Under the pieces are notes generated by a model. The model did not search any database and had not been told where the DNA came from. It saw only the letters and a program-made list of their open reading frames with translations. This document shows, one piece after another, positions 18,473 to 27,402 of a stretch of 64,000 nucleotides of DNA (position 1 is the first letter of the stretch; every line of letters begins with the position of its first letter). The stretch spans positions 15,924-79,923 of the forward strand of contig JASMLG010000075.1 in NCBI GenBank assembly GCA_030748805.1, given 5' to 3'. A program made the position numbers and the translations under genes. The DNA comes from Phycisphaerales bacterium. Its GTDB lineage: Bacteria; Planctomycetota; Phycisphaerae; Phycisphaerales; SM1A02.

Positions 18473-20046
18473 TTGATTGGTCACTGAGTTATTCTTCAAG
18501 CAGAGAACCGGTTATAGGCAAAAATGTTGTTGCTTGCTCGCAACCACTCGCAGCTCAAGCGGGATTAGAAATGCTAAGACTTGGAGGAAGTGCAGTTGAT
18601 GCAGCTCTTGCATCAGGAATTGCTAGTACTGTAGTTGAACCGGTTGCAAACGGAATTGGAGGAGATGCCTTTGCGATTGTTCATGATGGTGAAAAAATAT
18701 ACGGAATAAATGGCTCTGGTAAATCGCCATCATTGATGCCTACAGCAATTGAAGACGAAATACCATCAGTAGGGTGGTTATCAGTGACAGTTCCGGGTGC
18801 AGTTGCAACGTGGATGATGCTTCACGAACGTTTTGGGAAACTTAAACTTAACGAGGTTTTTAGACCTGCAATCAAATATGCGAGAGATGGTTTTTTGGTC
18901 TCTCCGCAAACCGCATCTCGTTGGAAGAATGGCACAGATAGGTTTAGGAATGAACAGTCATGGTGTGACACTTTTTTATTTGATGGACAACCACCAGAAA
19001 TAGGGCAATTCATAAAACTTCCTTATCATGCAAATACGCTTGAAGAAATTGCAGAAACTAGTGGTGAATCGTTTTACCAAGGCAATTTAGCAGACCAAAT
19101 AGATGCTGCGTCAATAGCAGGTGGCGGTTTCTTACGCAAAGAGGATTTGGAATCACACAGAAGTTTTTGGGTTGAACCAATGTCTATTGACGTAGGTGAT
19201 TCAGGTAATATCAAGTTCTACGAACTTCCACCAAATGGACAGGGGATTGCTGCATTAATTGCGATGAAGCTCGTGCAAGAAGTTGGAATCGACTTATCTG
19301 ATTGCGATGATCCCGAAGTACTTCATATTCAAATCGAAGCGATGAAGCGTGCGTTTGCTGACGCGTACTCATTTGTTGCTGATCCAGATGTTTCAGGAGA
19401 TTGTGGCGACTTATTGAATGACAAAAGAATTAAACAGCATTGCGAATCTATTTCAAATGTAGCAACTGTAATCGATAAAAACCTAATTCCAAGATATGCA
19501 TCTACGGTTTATCTTGCAACTGGTGATGAAAATGGTATGCAATGTTCATTTATTCAAAGTAACTTTGAAGGGTTTGGTTCAGGAATGGTTGTGCCTAAGA
19601 CAGGTATTGCACTTCAAAATCGAGGCAGAGGTTTCTCTCTTGACAGCAATCATCCAAATGCAATTGGTCCTAGCAAGAGACCGTTCCACACAATTATTCC
19701 CGGATTTCTTGAATGTGGAAATTTACGTACCCCTTTCGGGGTTATGGGAGGGCCAATGCAACCTCAAGGTCATTTGCAAGTTGTGTGCCGAATGGTCTTT
19801 GCAAAACAGAATCCTCAGTCAGCACTTGACGCGCCACGATGGAAGTTGCTTGGTGACAAAAAAGTTGCTATTGAGCCAGGATTTAAACAGGAAGTGTATG
19901 AGCAACTTAGAGCGTATGGTCACGAATTGCTAATTGCTGATAGTAGAACAGTGGCATTTGGAGGTGGACAGATCGTTCAAGGGATAGAAAATGGTTATAT
20001 TGGGGCAAGCGACTCTCGGCGTGACGGTCAAGCGGTTGCTTTGTGA
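18469..20046 (+). CDS. Gamma-glutamyltransferase family protein
   Basis: A 525-residue Ntn-hydrolase of the gamma-glutamyltransferase family. The family cleaves glutathione or other gamma-glutamyl compounds and self-processes at a threonine. The N-terminal part shows GGSAVDAALASGIASTVVEPVANGIGGDAF. The small-subunit start is predicted at Thr346 (STVYLATGDENG), followed by SFIQSNFEGFGSGMVVP and the C-terminal GPMQPQGHLQV. No signal peptide is visible, so it may be cytoplasmic, unlike the periplasmic E. coli enzyme. It is coupled to mnmA by ATGA. Acylase-type substrates cannot be excluded. Confidence 0.88.
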   Translation: MIDWSLSYSSSREPVIGKNVVACSQPLAAQAGLEMLRLGGSAVDAALASGIASTVVEPVANGIGGDAFAIVHDGEKIYGINGSGKSPSLMPTAIEDEIPSVGWLSVTVPGAVATWMMLHERFGKLKLNEVFRPAIKYARDGFLVSPQTASRWKNGTDRFRNEQSWCDTFLFDGQPPEIGQFIKLPYHANTLEEIAETSGESFYQGNLADQIDAASIAGGGFLRKEDLESHRSFWVEPMSIDVGDSGNIKFYELPPNGQGIAALIAMKLVQEVGIDLSDCDDPEVLHIQIEAMKRAFADAYSFVADPDVSGDCGDLLNDKRIKQHCESISNVATVIDKNLIPRYASTVYLATGDENGMQCSFIQSNFEGFGSGMVVPKTGIALQNRGRGFSLDSNHPNAIGPSKRPFHTIIPGFLECGNLRTPFGVMGGPMQPQGHLQVVCRMVFAKQNPQSALDAPRWKLLGDKKVAIEPGFKQEVYEQLRAYGHELLIADSRTVAFGGGQIVQGIENGYIGASDSRRDGQAVAL

Positions 20047-20088
20047 TAAATTGCTTTGTATTCCCCGAAATCTATCTCATATTAAAAC

Positions 20089-20097
20089 TGATATAAT
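20089..20097 (+). promoter_or_regulatory. Extended -10 promoter before the aldolase gene
   Basis: TGATATAAT is an extended -10 (TG, one base, TATAAT at 20092-20097). No good -35 lies at the standard distance, which is usual for extended -10 promoters. The ribosome site AGGAG and the ATG at 20121 follow. Confidence 0.5.
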
Positions 20098-20120
20098 TAG
20101 TCCTTTAACAGGAGATACAC

Positions 20121-21182
20121 ATGACCTCAACCACCGAATATCTTGGTTCAGACGCTGAAAACCTACTTTCTTACAAAGCAAAGGTTTCTTCTGATTTACT
20201 CCATCTTCCAGGTAGCGACTTTATTGACCGTACTTGGAAAAACAGCGATCGAAATCCTCAGGTTTTACGTAATCTTGCCTCTATTTACAACAATGGTCGA
20301 CTTGGTGGTACAGGATATCTTTCGATTCTACCTGTTGACCAAGGAATAGAGCACTCTGGAGGTGCATCCTTTACTCCAAATCCACTTTACTTTGATCCTT
20401 CAAACATAATCGACCTTGCAGTTGAAGGTGGTTGTAATGCTGTTGCTACAACCTTTGGTGTACTCGGAACTGTATCTCGTGATTATGCACACAAAATTCC
20501 CTTTATCGTAAAAATCAATCACAACGAATTGATGACAAGTCCAAATAATTTTGATCAAATTATGTTTGGTACAGTTGAGGAAGCTTGGAATCTTGGAGCC
20601 GCAGCAGTTGGTGCAACAATTTACTATGGCTCTGAAGAATCGGGTCGTCAAATACAAGAAGTTGCACACGCATTTTCTCTTGCACACGAACTTGGAATGG
20701 CAACTGTACTTTGGTGTTACTTACGAAATAGCGATTTCAAAGTAAACGGAATCGACTATCACGCATCAGCAGACTTGACTGGTCAAGCAAATCATCTTGG
20801 TGTAACTATAGAAGCAGACATAATCAAGCAAAAACAAGCAACAAACAATGGTGGATATATTGCTATGAACGAAAACGGCACATCGTTTGGTAAGTTCCAT
20901 AAGGGGATGTACAAAGACCTTTGTAGCGACCACCCTATCGATTTGTGTAGATACCAAGTTTTGAATTGTTACAGTGGTCGCTGTGGCTTGATTAATTCAG
21001 GTGGCGCATCTGGTGATAACGATTTTGCCCAAGCAGTGCAAACAGCAGTTATCAATAAACGTGCAGGAGGTTGTGGTTTGATTTCAGGTCGTAAAGCATT
21101 TCAGCGTCCGATGAAGGATGGCATTCAATTGCTTGGTGCAATACAAGACGTATTTTTAGACGATTCAATTACAATTGCGTAA
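20121..21182 (+). CDS. Class I fructose-bisphosphate aldolase, FbaB/DhnA type
   Basis: A 353-residue TIM-barrel aldolase of the archaeal/FbaB class I type, which splits fructose 1,6-bisphosphate using a Schiff-base lysine rather than a metal. Family segments are [40 protein letters not shown] and [13 protein letters not shown] clear AGGAG lies 10 bases before the ATG. The gene appears monocistronic. It ends four bases before the convergent metal ATPase. With pgk at 44 kb it supports glycolysis/gluconeogenesis. Confidence 0.88.
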   Translation: MTSTTEYLGSDAENLLSYKAKVSSDLLHLPGSDFIDRTWKNSDRNPQVLRNLASIYNNGRLGGTGYLSILPVDQGIEHSGGASFTPNPLYFDPSNIIDLAVEGGCNAVATTFGVLGTVSRDYAHKIPFIVKINHNELMTSPNNFDQIMFGTVEEAWNLGAAAVGATIYYGSEESGRQIQEVAHAFSLAHELGMATVLWCYLRNSDFKVNGIDYHASADLTGQANHLGVTIEADIIKQKQATNNGGYIAMNENGTSFGKFHKGMYKDLCSDHPIDLCRYQVLNCYSGRCGLINSGGASGDNDFAQAVQTAVINKRAGGCGLISGRKAFQRPMKDGIQLLGAIQDVFLDDSITIA

Positions 21183-21186
21183 CAAT

Positions 21187-23193
21187 TTAATTTGTTGCGA
21201 TTTGCCGTACTGGCTTGTGTACTCGGGATTCTTCCATGCGGCGTTGTGATTCTACTATGGAAGTAAAGTCCTCACCGAAGCGGATTAGTCGTAAACTGTT
21301 AGCAATTACAACAACATATCCAAGAGCATAATAAAATGGAGTAACCCAAATATTAATGTTTCCGGTTGCTGCAAGAGCTAGCCCAACAACCGCTAGAACT
21401 AAAGATGCACCGATATTTTGTGCAATTACACTTTTAGTTTTCCTAGCAAGCGAAATCAAAAATGGTATGTTGCGAAGATCATCATTCATTAAAGCAACAC
21501 CCGCAGAGTTTGTTGCAATGTCAGAGCCACTCAATCCCATTGCAACACCAACATCTGCTGTTGCGAGAATTGGGCCATCGTTTATGCCATCGCCAACTAC
21601 AAGAGTGCTGTGCCCACGATTGATGAGATAATTCAATTCCTCATGCTTTTCTTCGGGTAAGCACTCTGCTTCAATAGCGTCAACACCAACCGACTGAGCA
21701 ACTCTCTTTGCGACATCCAGTCGGTCTCCAGTAAATATAGATACTCGACGAACACCATGCCGACGCATGTCCTCAACTGCTTCAGCTGCGTGTGGTCGAA
21801 GTTTATCTTCAAGACCAACTGCACCTAGATATTGCTTCCCTCTCATGATGTGGACGCTTGACATGCCCTCTATTTTTTCTGAGACCAATTTGACCTGATC
21901 TGAAATTTCGTTATTAAGTCCCTCAAGCCAAGCACCTCTTCCTGCATAAATGTCAGCGCTACTTGTATGTGCGATTACACCTCTGCCATGTACTTCTTCG
22001 TACTTATCTACATTTCCTGGTTGGATATTCGCTTGATTTGCGGTCTCCAAAATTGATTTAGCAAGCGGGTGATTCGAGTGTTGTTCTGCGTCTGCTGCTG
22101 CTTGCAAAAGTGCAGCACCTTCCACTCCTTCAGCTGGTGCAAGACGACCAACTGCAAATTTTCCAGTTGTTAAAGTGCCTGTCTTATCCATAATGACTGT
22201 GTCGATACCAGCAGCAGCTTCTAATGTTTGTGTGTGTTTTATCATTATCCCAAGTCGTGCAGCCGCTGCAAATGCAGCAACCATAGCTGTAGGATGAGCG
22301 ATTAACAAACCTCCTGGGCAGGTTACAACTAATACGGTAATTGCGCGTACAGCCGCTGCGCTACGAACTGCTTCATCAGCACTTCGACTCGTGAAAAACC
22401 AAACAACTGCGGCAACCATCACAACGATAGAAAAGTAGTAAGAAGCTAGTTGCTCTATAAGTTCTTGTTTTTGTGTTCGAGTTGACTCTGCTTCACGAAT
22501 AAGTGATTCAACTTTCCCAATCGTGGTCTCAGCTGCGACGGCAGTCACCTTGACATCAATTTGTCCAGTCAAATTTGTAGTACCTGCATAAACATCTGTT
22601 CCTGGTTCCACTTCAATCGGAACGGCTTCACCAGTTAGAGATGCTTGGTTAATGTCAGAGTTGCCAGAAATAATAGTTCCGTCTACAGGAAGATTTTCTC
22701 CAGGTCGAATTCTTACAATCATTCCAATTGTTACTTCAATCAGTTGGACATTATGTTCATTGTCACCATCTACTATTCTTGCACTTCTTGGTGTTAGATC
22801 TATAAGATCTTTAATCGCACGTTGTGCTCCCCATGCTGTACGACTCAAAATTAAATTCGCCATCCACAAAAATAGTGCTAAGAACCCAGCAGCCAAGTAC
22901 ATATCAGCAGAAAGGGCTGCAACAACCGCTAGCGAAGCAAGAGATTCACTTGCAGGTTTACCTTTTTTTAATTCGTTCCAAGCACCAGAAAGCAGAGGAA
23001 CTACTAAGATAATTGCACCGATTGCTGCTGGTATTTGGGAAATTAGAGCATGAGATCCAAGAAGGTATCCAATCCATGAAACAGCCAACAACACACCTCC
23101 GCTAAGAGCGATAAGAAGCCGCCTTTCTAACTTGCGAGCACCTTCCATGGCTCCATATTGGTTTGTTTGTTCGATAATCGCTGTTTCAGGCAT
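21187..23193 (-). CDS. P1B-type heavy-metal ATPase with CPG motif
   Basis: A 668-residue P-type ATPase starting MPETAIIEQ (ATG at 23193; an upstream ATG at 23295 would crowd the gpsA promoter). It has the phosphorylation site DKTGTLTTGK (Asp336), TGEAVPIEVEPG, HSNHPLAKS (the SEHPL motif of metal ATPases), GDGINDGPILA and about eight membrane segments. It lacks an N-terminal metal-binding domain. The membrane metal site reads TCPGGLLIAHPTA, with Cys292-Pro293-Gly294, where most relatives have CPC, CPH or SPC. Metal specificity, and even metal transport, is therefore uncertain. It is divergent from gpsA. Confidence 0.87.
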   Translation of the reverse strand: MPETAIIEQTNQYGAMEGARKLERRLLIALSGGVLLAVSWIGYLLGSHALISQIPAAIGAIILVVPLLSGAWNELKKGKPASESLASLAVVAALSADMYLAAGFLALFLWMANLILSRTAWGAQRAIKDLIDLTPRSARIVDGDNEHNVQLIEVTIGMIVRIRPGENLPVDGTIISGNSDINQASLTGEAVPIEVEPGTDVYAGTTNLTGQIDVKVTAVAAETTIGKVESLIREAESTRTQKQELIEQLASYYFSIVVMVAAVVWFFTSRSADEAVRSAAAVRAITVLVVTCPGGLLIAHPTAMVAAFAAAARLGIMIKHTQTLEAAAGIDTVIMDKTGTLTTGKFAVGRLAPAEGVEGAALLQAAADAEQHSNHPLAKSILETANQANIQPGNVDKYEEVHGRGVIAHTSSADIYAGRGAWLEGLNNEISDQVKLVSEKIEGMSSVHIMRGKQYLGAVGLEDKLRPHAAEAVEDMRRHGVRRVSIFTGDRLDVAKRVAQSVGVDAIEAECLPEEKHEELNYLINRGHSTLVVGDGINDGPILATADVGVAMGLSGSDIATNSAGVALMNDDLRNIPFLISLARKTKSVIAQNIGASLVLAVVGLALAATGNINIWVTPFYYALGYVVVIANSLRLIRFGEDFTSIVESQRRMEESRVHKPVRQIATN

Positions 23194-23315
23194 AATATGT
23201 GATTTTCCAAAGTTCCTTGTTGTATCTCCTACTATAGTCCTATTTAAAGGGTATTGTTCGTATAGGATTATTGTAATCTTATGAGATATATGCAAATGAT
23301 GAAAGTAGGTATAGC

Positions 23316-24317
23316 ATGACTAGGGCCGCAGTTATTGGGGATGGGCAAATGGGGCTTGTTTTAGCTGATGCACTAGTTGCTAGAGGGGTTGAAGTCCGGC
23401 TATGGGGACCCTTTCCCAGCCAAATTGAGGGTCTTAAAGAGAGTAGAAAATCTACTCGACTTCCTCATTTTAGGTTGTCAGATGAGATTAGAGTTACTCC
23501 TAATTCTGAAGAAGTGTTTGATGATGTTGATGTTGCTATTAACGCGATTCCTACACAGTTTATTCGAAGCGTTTGGAGTGGATTTAAGGATAAAGTTCCA
23601 TCGGGAATTCCAATAGCTTGTGTTGCTAAGGGAATCGAAATTAACACAAATTTATTACCAACTCAAATCATTGAACAGTCATCTGAGAGCGATAATTCTA
23701 CTTGTGTTTTGTCGGGTCCAACAATAGCAACTGAATTAGTTCAAAGGAAACCAGCTGTGATGGTTTCGAGCTCGACTGATGAAACTGTAGCAAAGATGGT
23801 TCAGGATTTATTTGATGTACCATGGCTTCGAATATATACACATCATGATCCTCTTGGTGTTGAACTAGCAGGAGCATTAAAAAATGTTATTGCAATTGCT
23901 GCAGGTATTTGTGATGGAATGGAGCTTGGAGACAACGCAAAGTCAGCTATGCTGGCAAGAGGACTTGCTGAAATTTCGCGACTAGGGGTAGCACTTGGTG
24001 CACAACTTGAAACATTTTTTGGAATTTCAGGAGTTGGAGATTTAGCCACAACTTGCTTTAGCCCACACGGCAGAAACCGAACTTGTGGTGATCGCCTTGG
24101 CAGGGGTGAGAAATTACAAACAATTACTGATTCGATGGGGTCGGTCGTTGAAGGTGTTGCCACAACGAAGGCGGTACGCTCCCTTTCAGATGTGTGTGAT
24201 GTTGACATGCCAATTTCAGATGCAATGTATAACGTCTTATACGAAGGACTTTCTATCAAAGATGCGATACATTCGTTAATGTCACGTGATTTACGTGCTG
24301 AACAACTACGTCGTTAA
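23316..24317 (+). CDS. gpsA: NAD(P)-dependent glycerol-3-phosphate dehydrogenase
   Basis: A 333-residue enzyme that reduces dihydroxyacetone phosphate to glycerol 3-phosphate for phospholipid synthesis. It has an N-terminal Rossmann motif AVIGDGQMGLVLAD, CVAKGIE, VLSGPTIATEL, the catalytic lysine in AGALKNVIAIAAGICDGMELGDN, and GVGDLATTCFSPHGRNR. The dinucleotide motif GDGQMG differs from the common GAGSWG, but glycine spacing is kept. Length is normal. Confidence 0.93.
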   Translation: MTRAAVIGDGQMGLVLADALVARGVEVRLWGPFPSQIEGLKESRKSTRLPHFRLSDEIRVTPNSEEVFDDVDVAINAIPTQFIRSVWSGFKDKVPSGIPIACVAKGIEINTNLLPTQIIEQSSESDNSTCVLSGPTIATELVQRKPAVMVSSSTDETVAKMVQDLFDVPWLRIYTHHDPLGVELAGALKNVIAIAAGICDGMELGDNAKSAMLARGLAEISRLGVALGAQLETFFGISGVGDLATTCFSPHGRNRTCGDRLGRGEKLQTITDSMGSVVEGVATTKAVRSLSDVCDVDMPISDAMYNVLYEGLSIKDAIHSLMSRDLRAEQLRR

Positions 24318-24402
24318 ATGGATTAAACAATCTACTCATGCAAAATGGAATATGCTTTTGAAGTAGGTTCTCCAACGAAGAAGTTATATGTGTGTTTTCA
24401 GT

Positions 24403-24675
24403 TTATTCGTAAAACCCTGACTTAACTAATTCTACGAGTTCAGAAAGTGCATCTTCAGCATCTGCACCTTCTGCGTTAATTGTCAGAGTGGTGCCTTCAG
24501 TTGCGGCTAGCATCATTAGTTGCATGATAGATTTTGCATCAACTTGATCACTATCACTGTGCCCAACAGTAATCGTCGAGGAAAACTTCCCAGCAGTTTC
24601 AGCAAATAGCATTGCTGGTCGAGCGTGCATGCCTAAGCGATTTGTGATTATTACAGTTTCTTTTGTGGTAGCCAT
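24403..24675 (-). CDS. ptsH: HPr phosphocarrier protein
   Basis: A 90-residue HPr with the active histidine His17 in RLGMHARPA and a conserved regulatory serine Ser49 in DAKSIMQLM, the site phosphorylated by HPr kinase where that enzyme exists. It is the last gene of the long minus-strand run, 74 bases after ptsN. No EI (ptsI), HPr kinase or sugar permease lies in the window. Together with EIIA-Ntr it looks like a regulatory rather than a sugar-uptake PTS (inference). Confidence 0.93.
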   Translation of the reverse strand: MATTKETVIITNRLGMHARPAMLFAETAGKFSSTITVGHSDSDQVDAKSIMQLMMLAATEGTTLTINAEGADAEDALSELVELVKSGFYE

Positions 24676-24749
24676 AACTTTGTAGGGTGGTACAGTGGTG
24701 ACTTCTCAAATTGAGGGTCGTTTGATGAAATTAAGTTTGTGAACGCTAG

Positions 24750-25220
24750 TTAGCGAACTGCGTTATCTGTTTCAGTTAGCAGCGTGAGAACATCGTCTGC
24801 AGAATTAGCTTGTCTAAGGAAACGCCTGAAAGTGTCTTGGCTTAGCGAACTAAAAATTGCTTCCATTGCGTCAAGGTGGTTTTCTGGTTGATCTTCTGGG
24901 CTTAAAAGTAGAACTACTGAGTAAACTGGTTCGCGGTCAAGTGCTTTAAAATCAACACCTTCGGCGCTATTTCCAACTGCTATGTGCATCGTCTTAATAT
25001 CAGCGTGTTTCACGTGTGGTACTGCAACTCCATGACCAAAGCCAGTTGATCCTTTGTTTTCTCTACGAATAATTGCTTTGGTAAAATCGTCTCTTTGTGA
25101 TTCTGAAACACAACCAGCGTAGACAAGGGCGTCTACTAACTCATTAATTACGCCATCACGATTTGTTGCTTTAAGTTCAGGAATGATTGCGTCTTCTACG
25201 ACGATATCCATCAGTTTCAT
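24750..25220 (-). CDS. ptsN: EIIA-Ntr-type PTS protein
   Basis: A 156-residue EIIA domain of the fructose/nitrogen family with active histidine His69 in GHGVAVPHVKH. Related PtsN proteins take phosphate from HPr and regulate nitrogen, potassium and stress responses rather than transport. Its start overlaps the stop of the hibernation factor gene upstream (four bases), so the two are translationally coupled, the same neighbour pair seen in the rpoN operon of Proteobacteria. Confidence 0.9.
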   Translation of the reverse strand: MKLMDIVVEDAIIPELKATNRDGVINELVDALVYAGCVSESQRDDFTKAIIRRENKGSTGFGHGVAVPHVKHADIKTMHIAVGNSAEGVDFKALDREPVYSVVLLLSPEDQPENHLDAMEAIFSSLSQDTFRRFLRQANSADDVLTLLTETDNAVR

Positions 25221-25540
25221 CGGTCTTGTCCTCCGGTTGGAGTATTGTGTTTGTGGTCGCGTATTTTTGTTTTAAGGTCTGTTAATTGACGCACGCTTTT
25301 ATCTATACAACTGTCAATAGCAGCATGTAAATCATTATCCTCGCAATTTGCGATGATATTATCATGATGTTCAACATCGGTGATAATTTCAGCGATGAAT
25401 CCATGAGAGGTTTTTTCGATTTTGACATCAATTTGTTCTATTCTGTCATAGAAGCGAGGAAGTTTTTCTGCCTTTGTTTTTGCATATTCCTCAATTGACT
25501 GTGTCATATCAATTTGTTTGCTGATTACGTTTATTTGCAT
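25217..25540 (-). CDS. hpf: Ribosome hibernation promoting factor, short type
   Basis: A 107-residue protein of the HPF/RaiA family, which binds the 30S decoding region in stationary phase. The sequence runs MQINVISKQIDMTQSIEEYAKTKAEKLPRF and ends with DLHAAIDSCIDKSVRQLTDLKTKIRDH, as in short HPF. The C-terminal dimerisation domain of long HPF is absent, so ribosomes would need a separate factor to form 100S dimers (inference from the family). Confidence 0.9.
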   Translation of the reverse strand: MQINVISKQIDMTQSIEEYAKTKAEKLPRFYDRIEQIDVKIEKTSHGFIAEIITDVEHHDNIIANCEDNDLHAAIDSCIDKSVRQLTDLKTKIRDHKHNTPTGGQDR

Positions 25541-25554
25541 ATTATTACTTTCTT

Positions 25555-26403
25555 CTATTCCTCAGAGTGTTGGTCGAGTTCATCTATTTTAGCATGTTCT
25601 TTGGAAGATAATGTTTGGTGATCTGGGACTAATACACCTCCACTTACAGCGAATCTAATAGCTTCTTCGACCGTAATCGGTAAATCAATGGTATCTTTTT
25701 TAGGCACTGTTATGGTGTAACCAGTAAATGGTGTTGGAGAACTTGGGATGAAAACAGTTACCGAATCAGGAATTTGGTTCTCGATAGTTTGCAAGGAATC
25801 TCCAGTCATAAACCCGACAGACCATATCCCTTTTCTTGGGTATTCAACTGCTACCACTCTGCTGAACTTGGGTTTGTCTTCATCACTTATCAGGAAGTCC
25901 ACAAGCTGTTTTATATAAGGGTAGACCTTACGTATTACTGGGACAGCAATCATGATTTTTTCGATTCTCTTGTAAAATGCTCGCCCAATAAAACCTCCGA
26001 CAAGTCGACCGGAAATATAAACTATTACTGCAGCAACCAGTAATCCCAAAAAATTCATCCATGGATGGTCTGCCCACCATGTATTTACACTTGTTGCAAA
26101 CAAGTCATGTGCTAGTGAATTCATTGATTCTGTGTCATTAGAAGAAATATTTGCTGCTTTGGCAGCAGCATCTAACACTTCTGGACTAGGCCCCATATCA
26201 AACGTCTGAGCAAGTGAAGGAAAATATTTGGGTATTTGGATGAAGCCAATACGTATTCCACGATTTATTGGCTCAGCTATTGCAGAATCTATGAATTGGT
26301 ATGCCTTTACTATTAACCACAAAGTCAGTACTGATGGTAATAGAACCGCTAGACCTTTCAAAAATGGTCTGGTTTTCTTGTGTTTGGAGTTTGAACTACT
26401 CAT
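25555..26403 (-). CDS. DUF502 family membrane protein
   Basis: A 282-residue protein with two membrane segments (about 15-35, LAVLLPSVLTLWLIVKAY; about 115-135, FLGLLVAAVIVYISGRLVGG) and the family core VRKVYPYIKQLVDFL, VVAVEYPRKGIWSVGFMTG and VFIPSSPTPFTGYTITVPK. DUF502 proteins are widespread and of unknown function. The gene overlaps the end of purN by eight bases. The acidic C-terminal tail is species-specific. Confidence 0.87.
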   Translation of the reverse strand: MSSSNSKHKKTRPFLKGLAVLLPSVLTLWLIVKAYQFIDSAIAEPINRGIRIGFIQIPKYFPSLAQTFDMGPSPEVLDAAAKAANISSNDTESMNSLAHDLFATSVNTWWADHPWMNFLGLLVAAVIVYISGRLVGGFIGRAFYKRIEKIMIAVPVIRKVYPYIKQLVDFLISDEDKPKFSRVVAVEYPRKGIWSVGFMTGDSLQTIENQIPDSVTVFIPSSPTPFTGYTITVPKKDTIDLPITVEEAIRFAVSGGVLVPDHQTLSSKEHAKIDELDQHSEE

Positions 26404-26998
26404 TTGTCGTACATCTTACCTTTAGTTGCCTAGCAACCATTTTTATTGCTTCTGGATATGCATCACATTCAAGGGAGAATACTCGCTCTGCAAGAATCTC
26501 GGGCGTGTCGCTTGGTTTCACTTCGCAAGTAAGCTGAAGTATAGTTGGTCCGTTGTCATATTGATTGTCAACGTAATGAACCGTACAACCAGATGTAGAA
26601 TCACCACTTGCAATTACTGCTGAGTGAACATTTATTCCGAACATGCCTTTTCCTCCATATTTTGGAAGTAGGGCAGGGTGGATGTTAAGAACACGACCCT
26701 CTAACCAAGGTTCAATTTTTAGTAATCGCAAATATCCGCATAATAAAACCAAATCTGGATTTGTTTCTCTTAGCCAATTCTGGACTTTAGTATCAATTAT
26801 TTCCGATGAATCGCCTTCTTGATTTGCAACCGCAACATCTATGTTTCGATTGGCAATTCGGTCGATACCAGTTATATCATTTCTAGAAGCAATCGCAATG
26901 GAAATTGTAGCATCAAGTTTGCCATCCTCAATATGGTCAAGTAAATTCAGAATGGTTCTCCCACCACCACTGAAAAGAACTGCAAGTTTAACGGTCAT
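26396..26998 (-). CDS. purN: Phosphoribosylglycinamide formyltransferase
   Basis: A 200-residue folate-dependent enzyme of purine synthesis (GAR to FGAR). Motifs are LAVLFSGGGRTILNLLD at the N-terminus, LLCGYLRLL, the catalytic NIHPALLP and CTVHYVDNQYDNGPTILQ. The usual SGNGSNLQ is SGGGRTILN here, a conservative variant. Its start overlaps the stop of the thioesterase gene (ATGA) and its end overlaps the DUF502 gene. Confidence 0.92.
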   Translation of the reverse strand: MTVKLAVLFSGGGRTILNLLDHIEDGKLDATISIAIASRNDITGIDRIANRNIDVAVANQEGDSSEIIDTKVQNWLRETNPDLVLLCGYLRLLKIEPWLEGRVLNIHPALLPKYGGKGMFGINVHSAVIASGDSTSGCTVHYVDNQYDNGPTILQLTCEVKPSDTPEILAERVFSLECDAYPEAIKMVARQLKVRCTTNE

Positions 26999-27402
26999 AT
27001 TCTTTCGCCTTGATCAATTGTTGGAGAAGAGTCAAACGGAATGGATTTGCCGTTTGCATCCACACTTACCATTGTCATAGTTGCTTTTGTGACGACAACT
27101 TTATCGCCAGAGTCATACCTTTCTGCTTCGACGGTTACTTCAATTTCAACTGAGGATCTACCTGTTTTTATTGTTTTAGTAATAAACCGGACAACATCTC
27201 CTACGTAAACTGGTTTCTTGAAATCAACTCGATCAACAGAAGCAGTTATCCAGCGATGAACTCCATGTCGTCTTGCTTCAACAAACCCTGCTTGGTCAAT
27301 ATAAGTAAGAATGATGCCACCAAAGATAGTTCCGTAAACGTTTGCGTCTCTTGGCATCATCAGAACGCTTAGGGCTGTAGTGTCTGTCATATTTAGCATC
27401 AT
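26995..27402 (-). CDS. Acyl-CoA thioesterase, hotdog fold (YciA/BACH type)
   Basis: A 135-residue single hotdog-domain protein. LMMPRDANVYGTIFGGIILTYIDQAGFVEARRH carries the Asn, FGG and Asp of the YciA/acyl-CoA hydrolase family, which cleave acyl-CoA to free acid and CoA. The frame is open to 27444, but the ATG at 27402 overlaps the upstream stop (ATGATG/TGA) and fits the family length better. A second ATG at 27399 is equally possible. It is coupled to purN. Confidence 0.85.
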   Translation of the reverse strand: MMLNMTDTTALSVLMMPRDANVYGTIFGGIILTYIDQAGFVEARRHGVHRWITASVDRVDFKKPVYVGDVVRFITKTIKTGRSSVEIEVTVEAERYDSGDKVVVTKATMTMVSVDANGKSIPFDSSPTIDQGERI

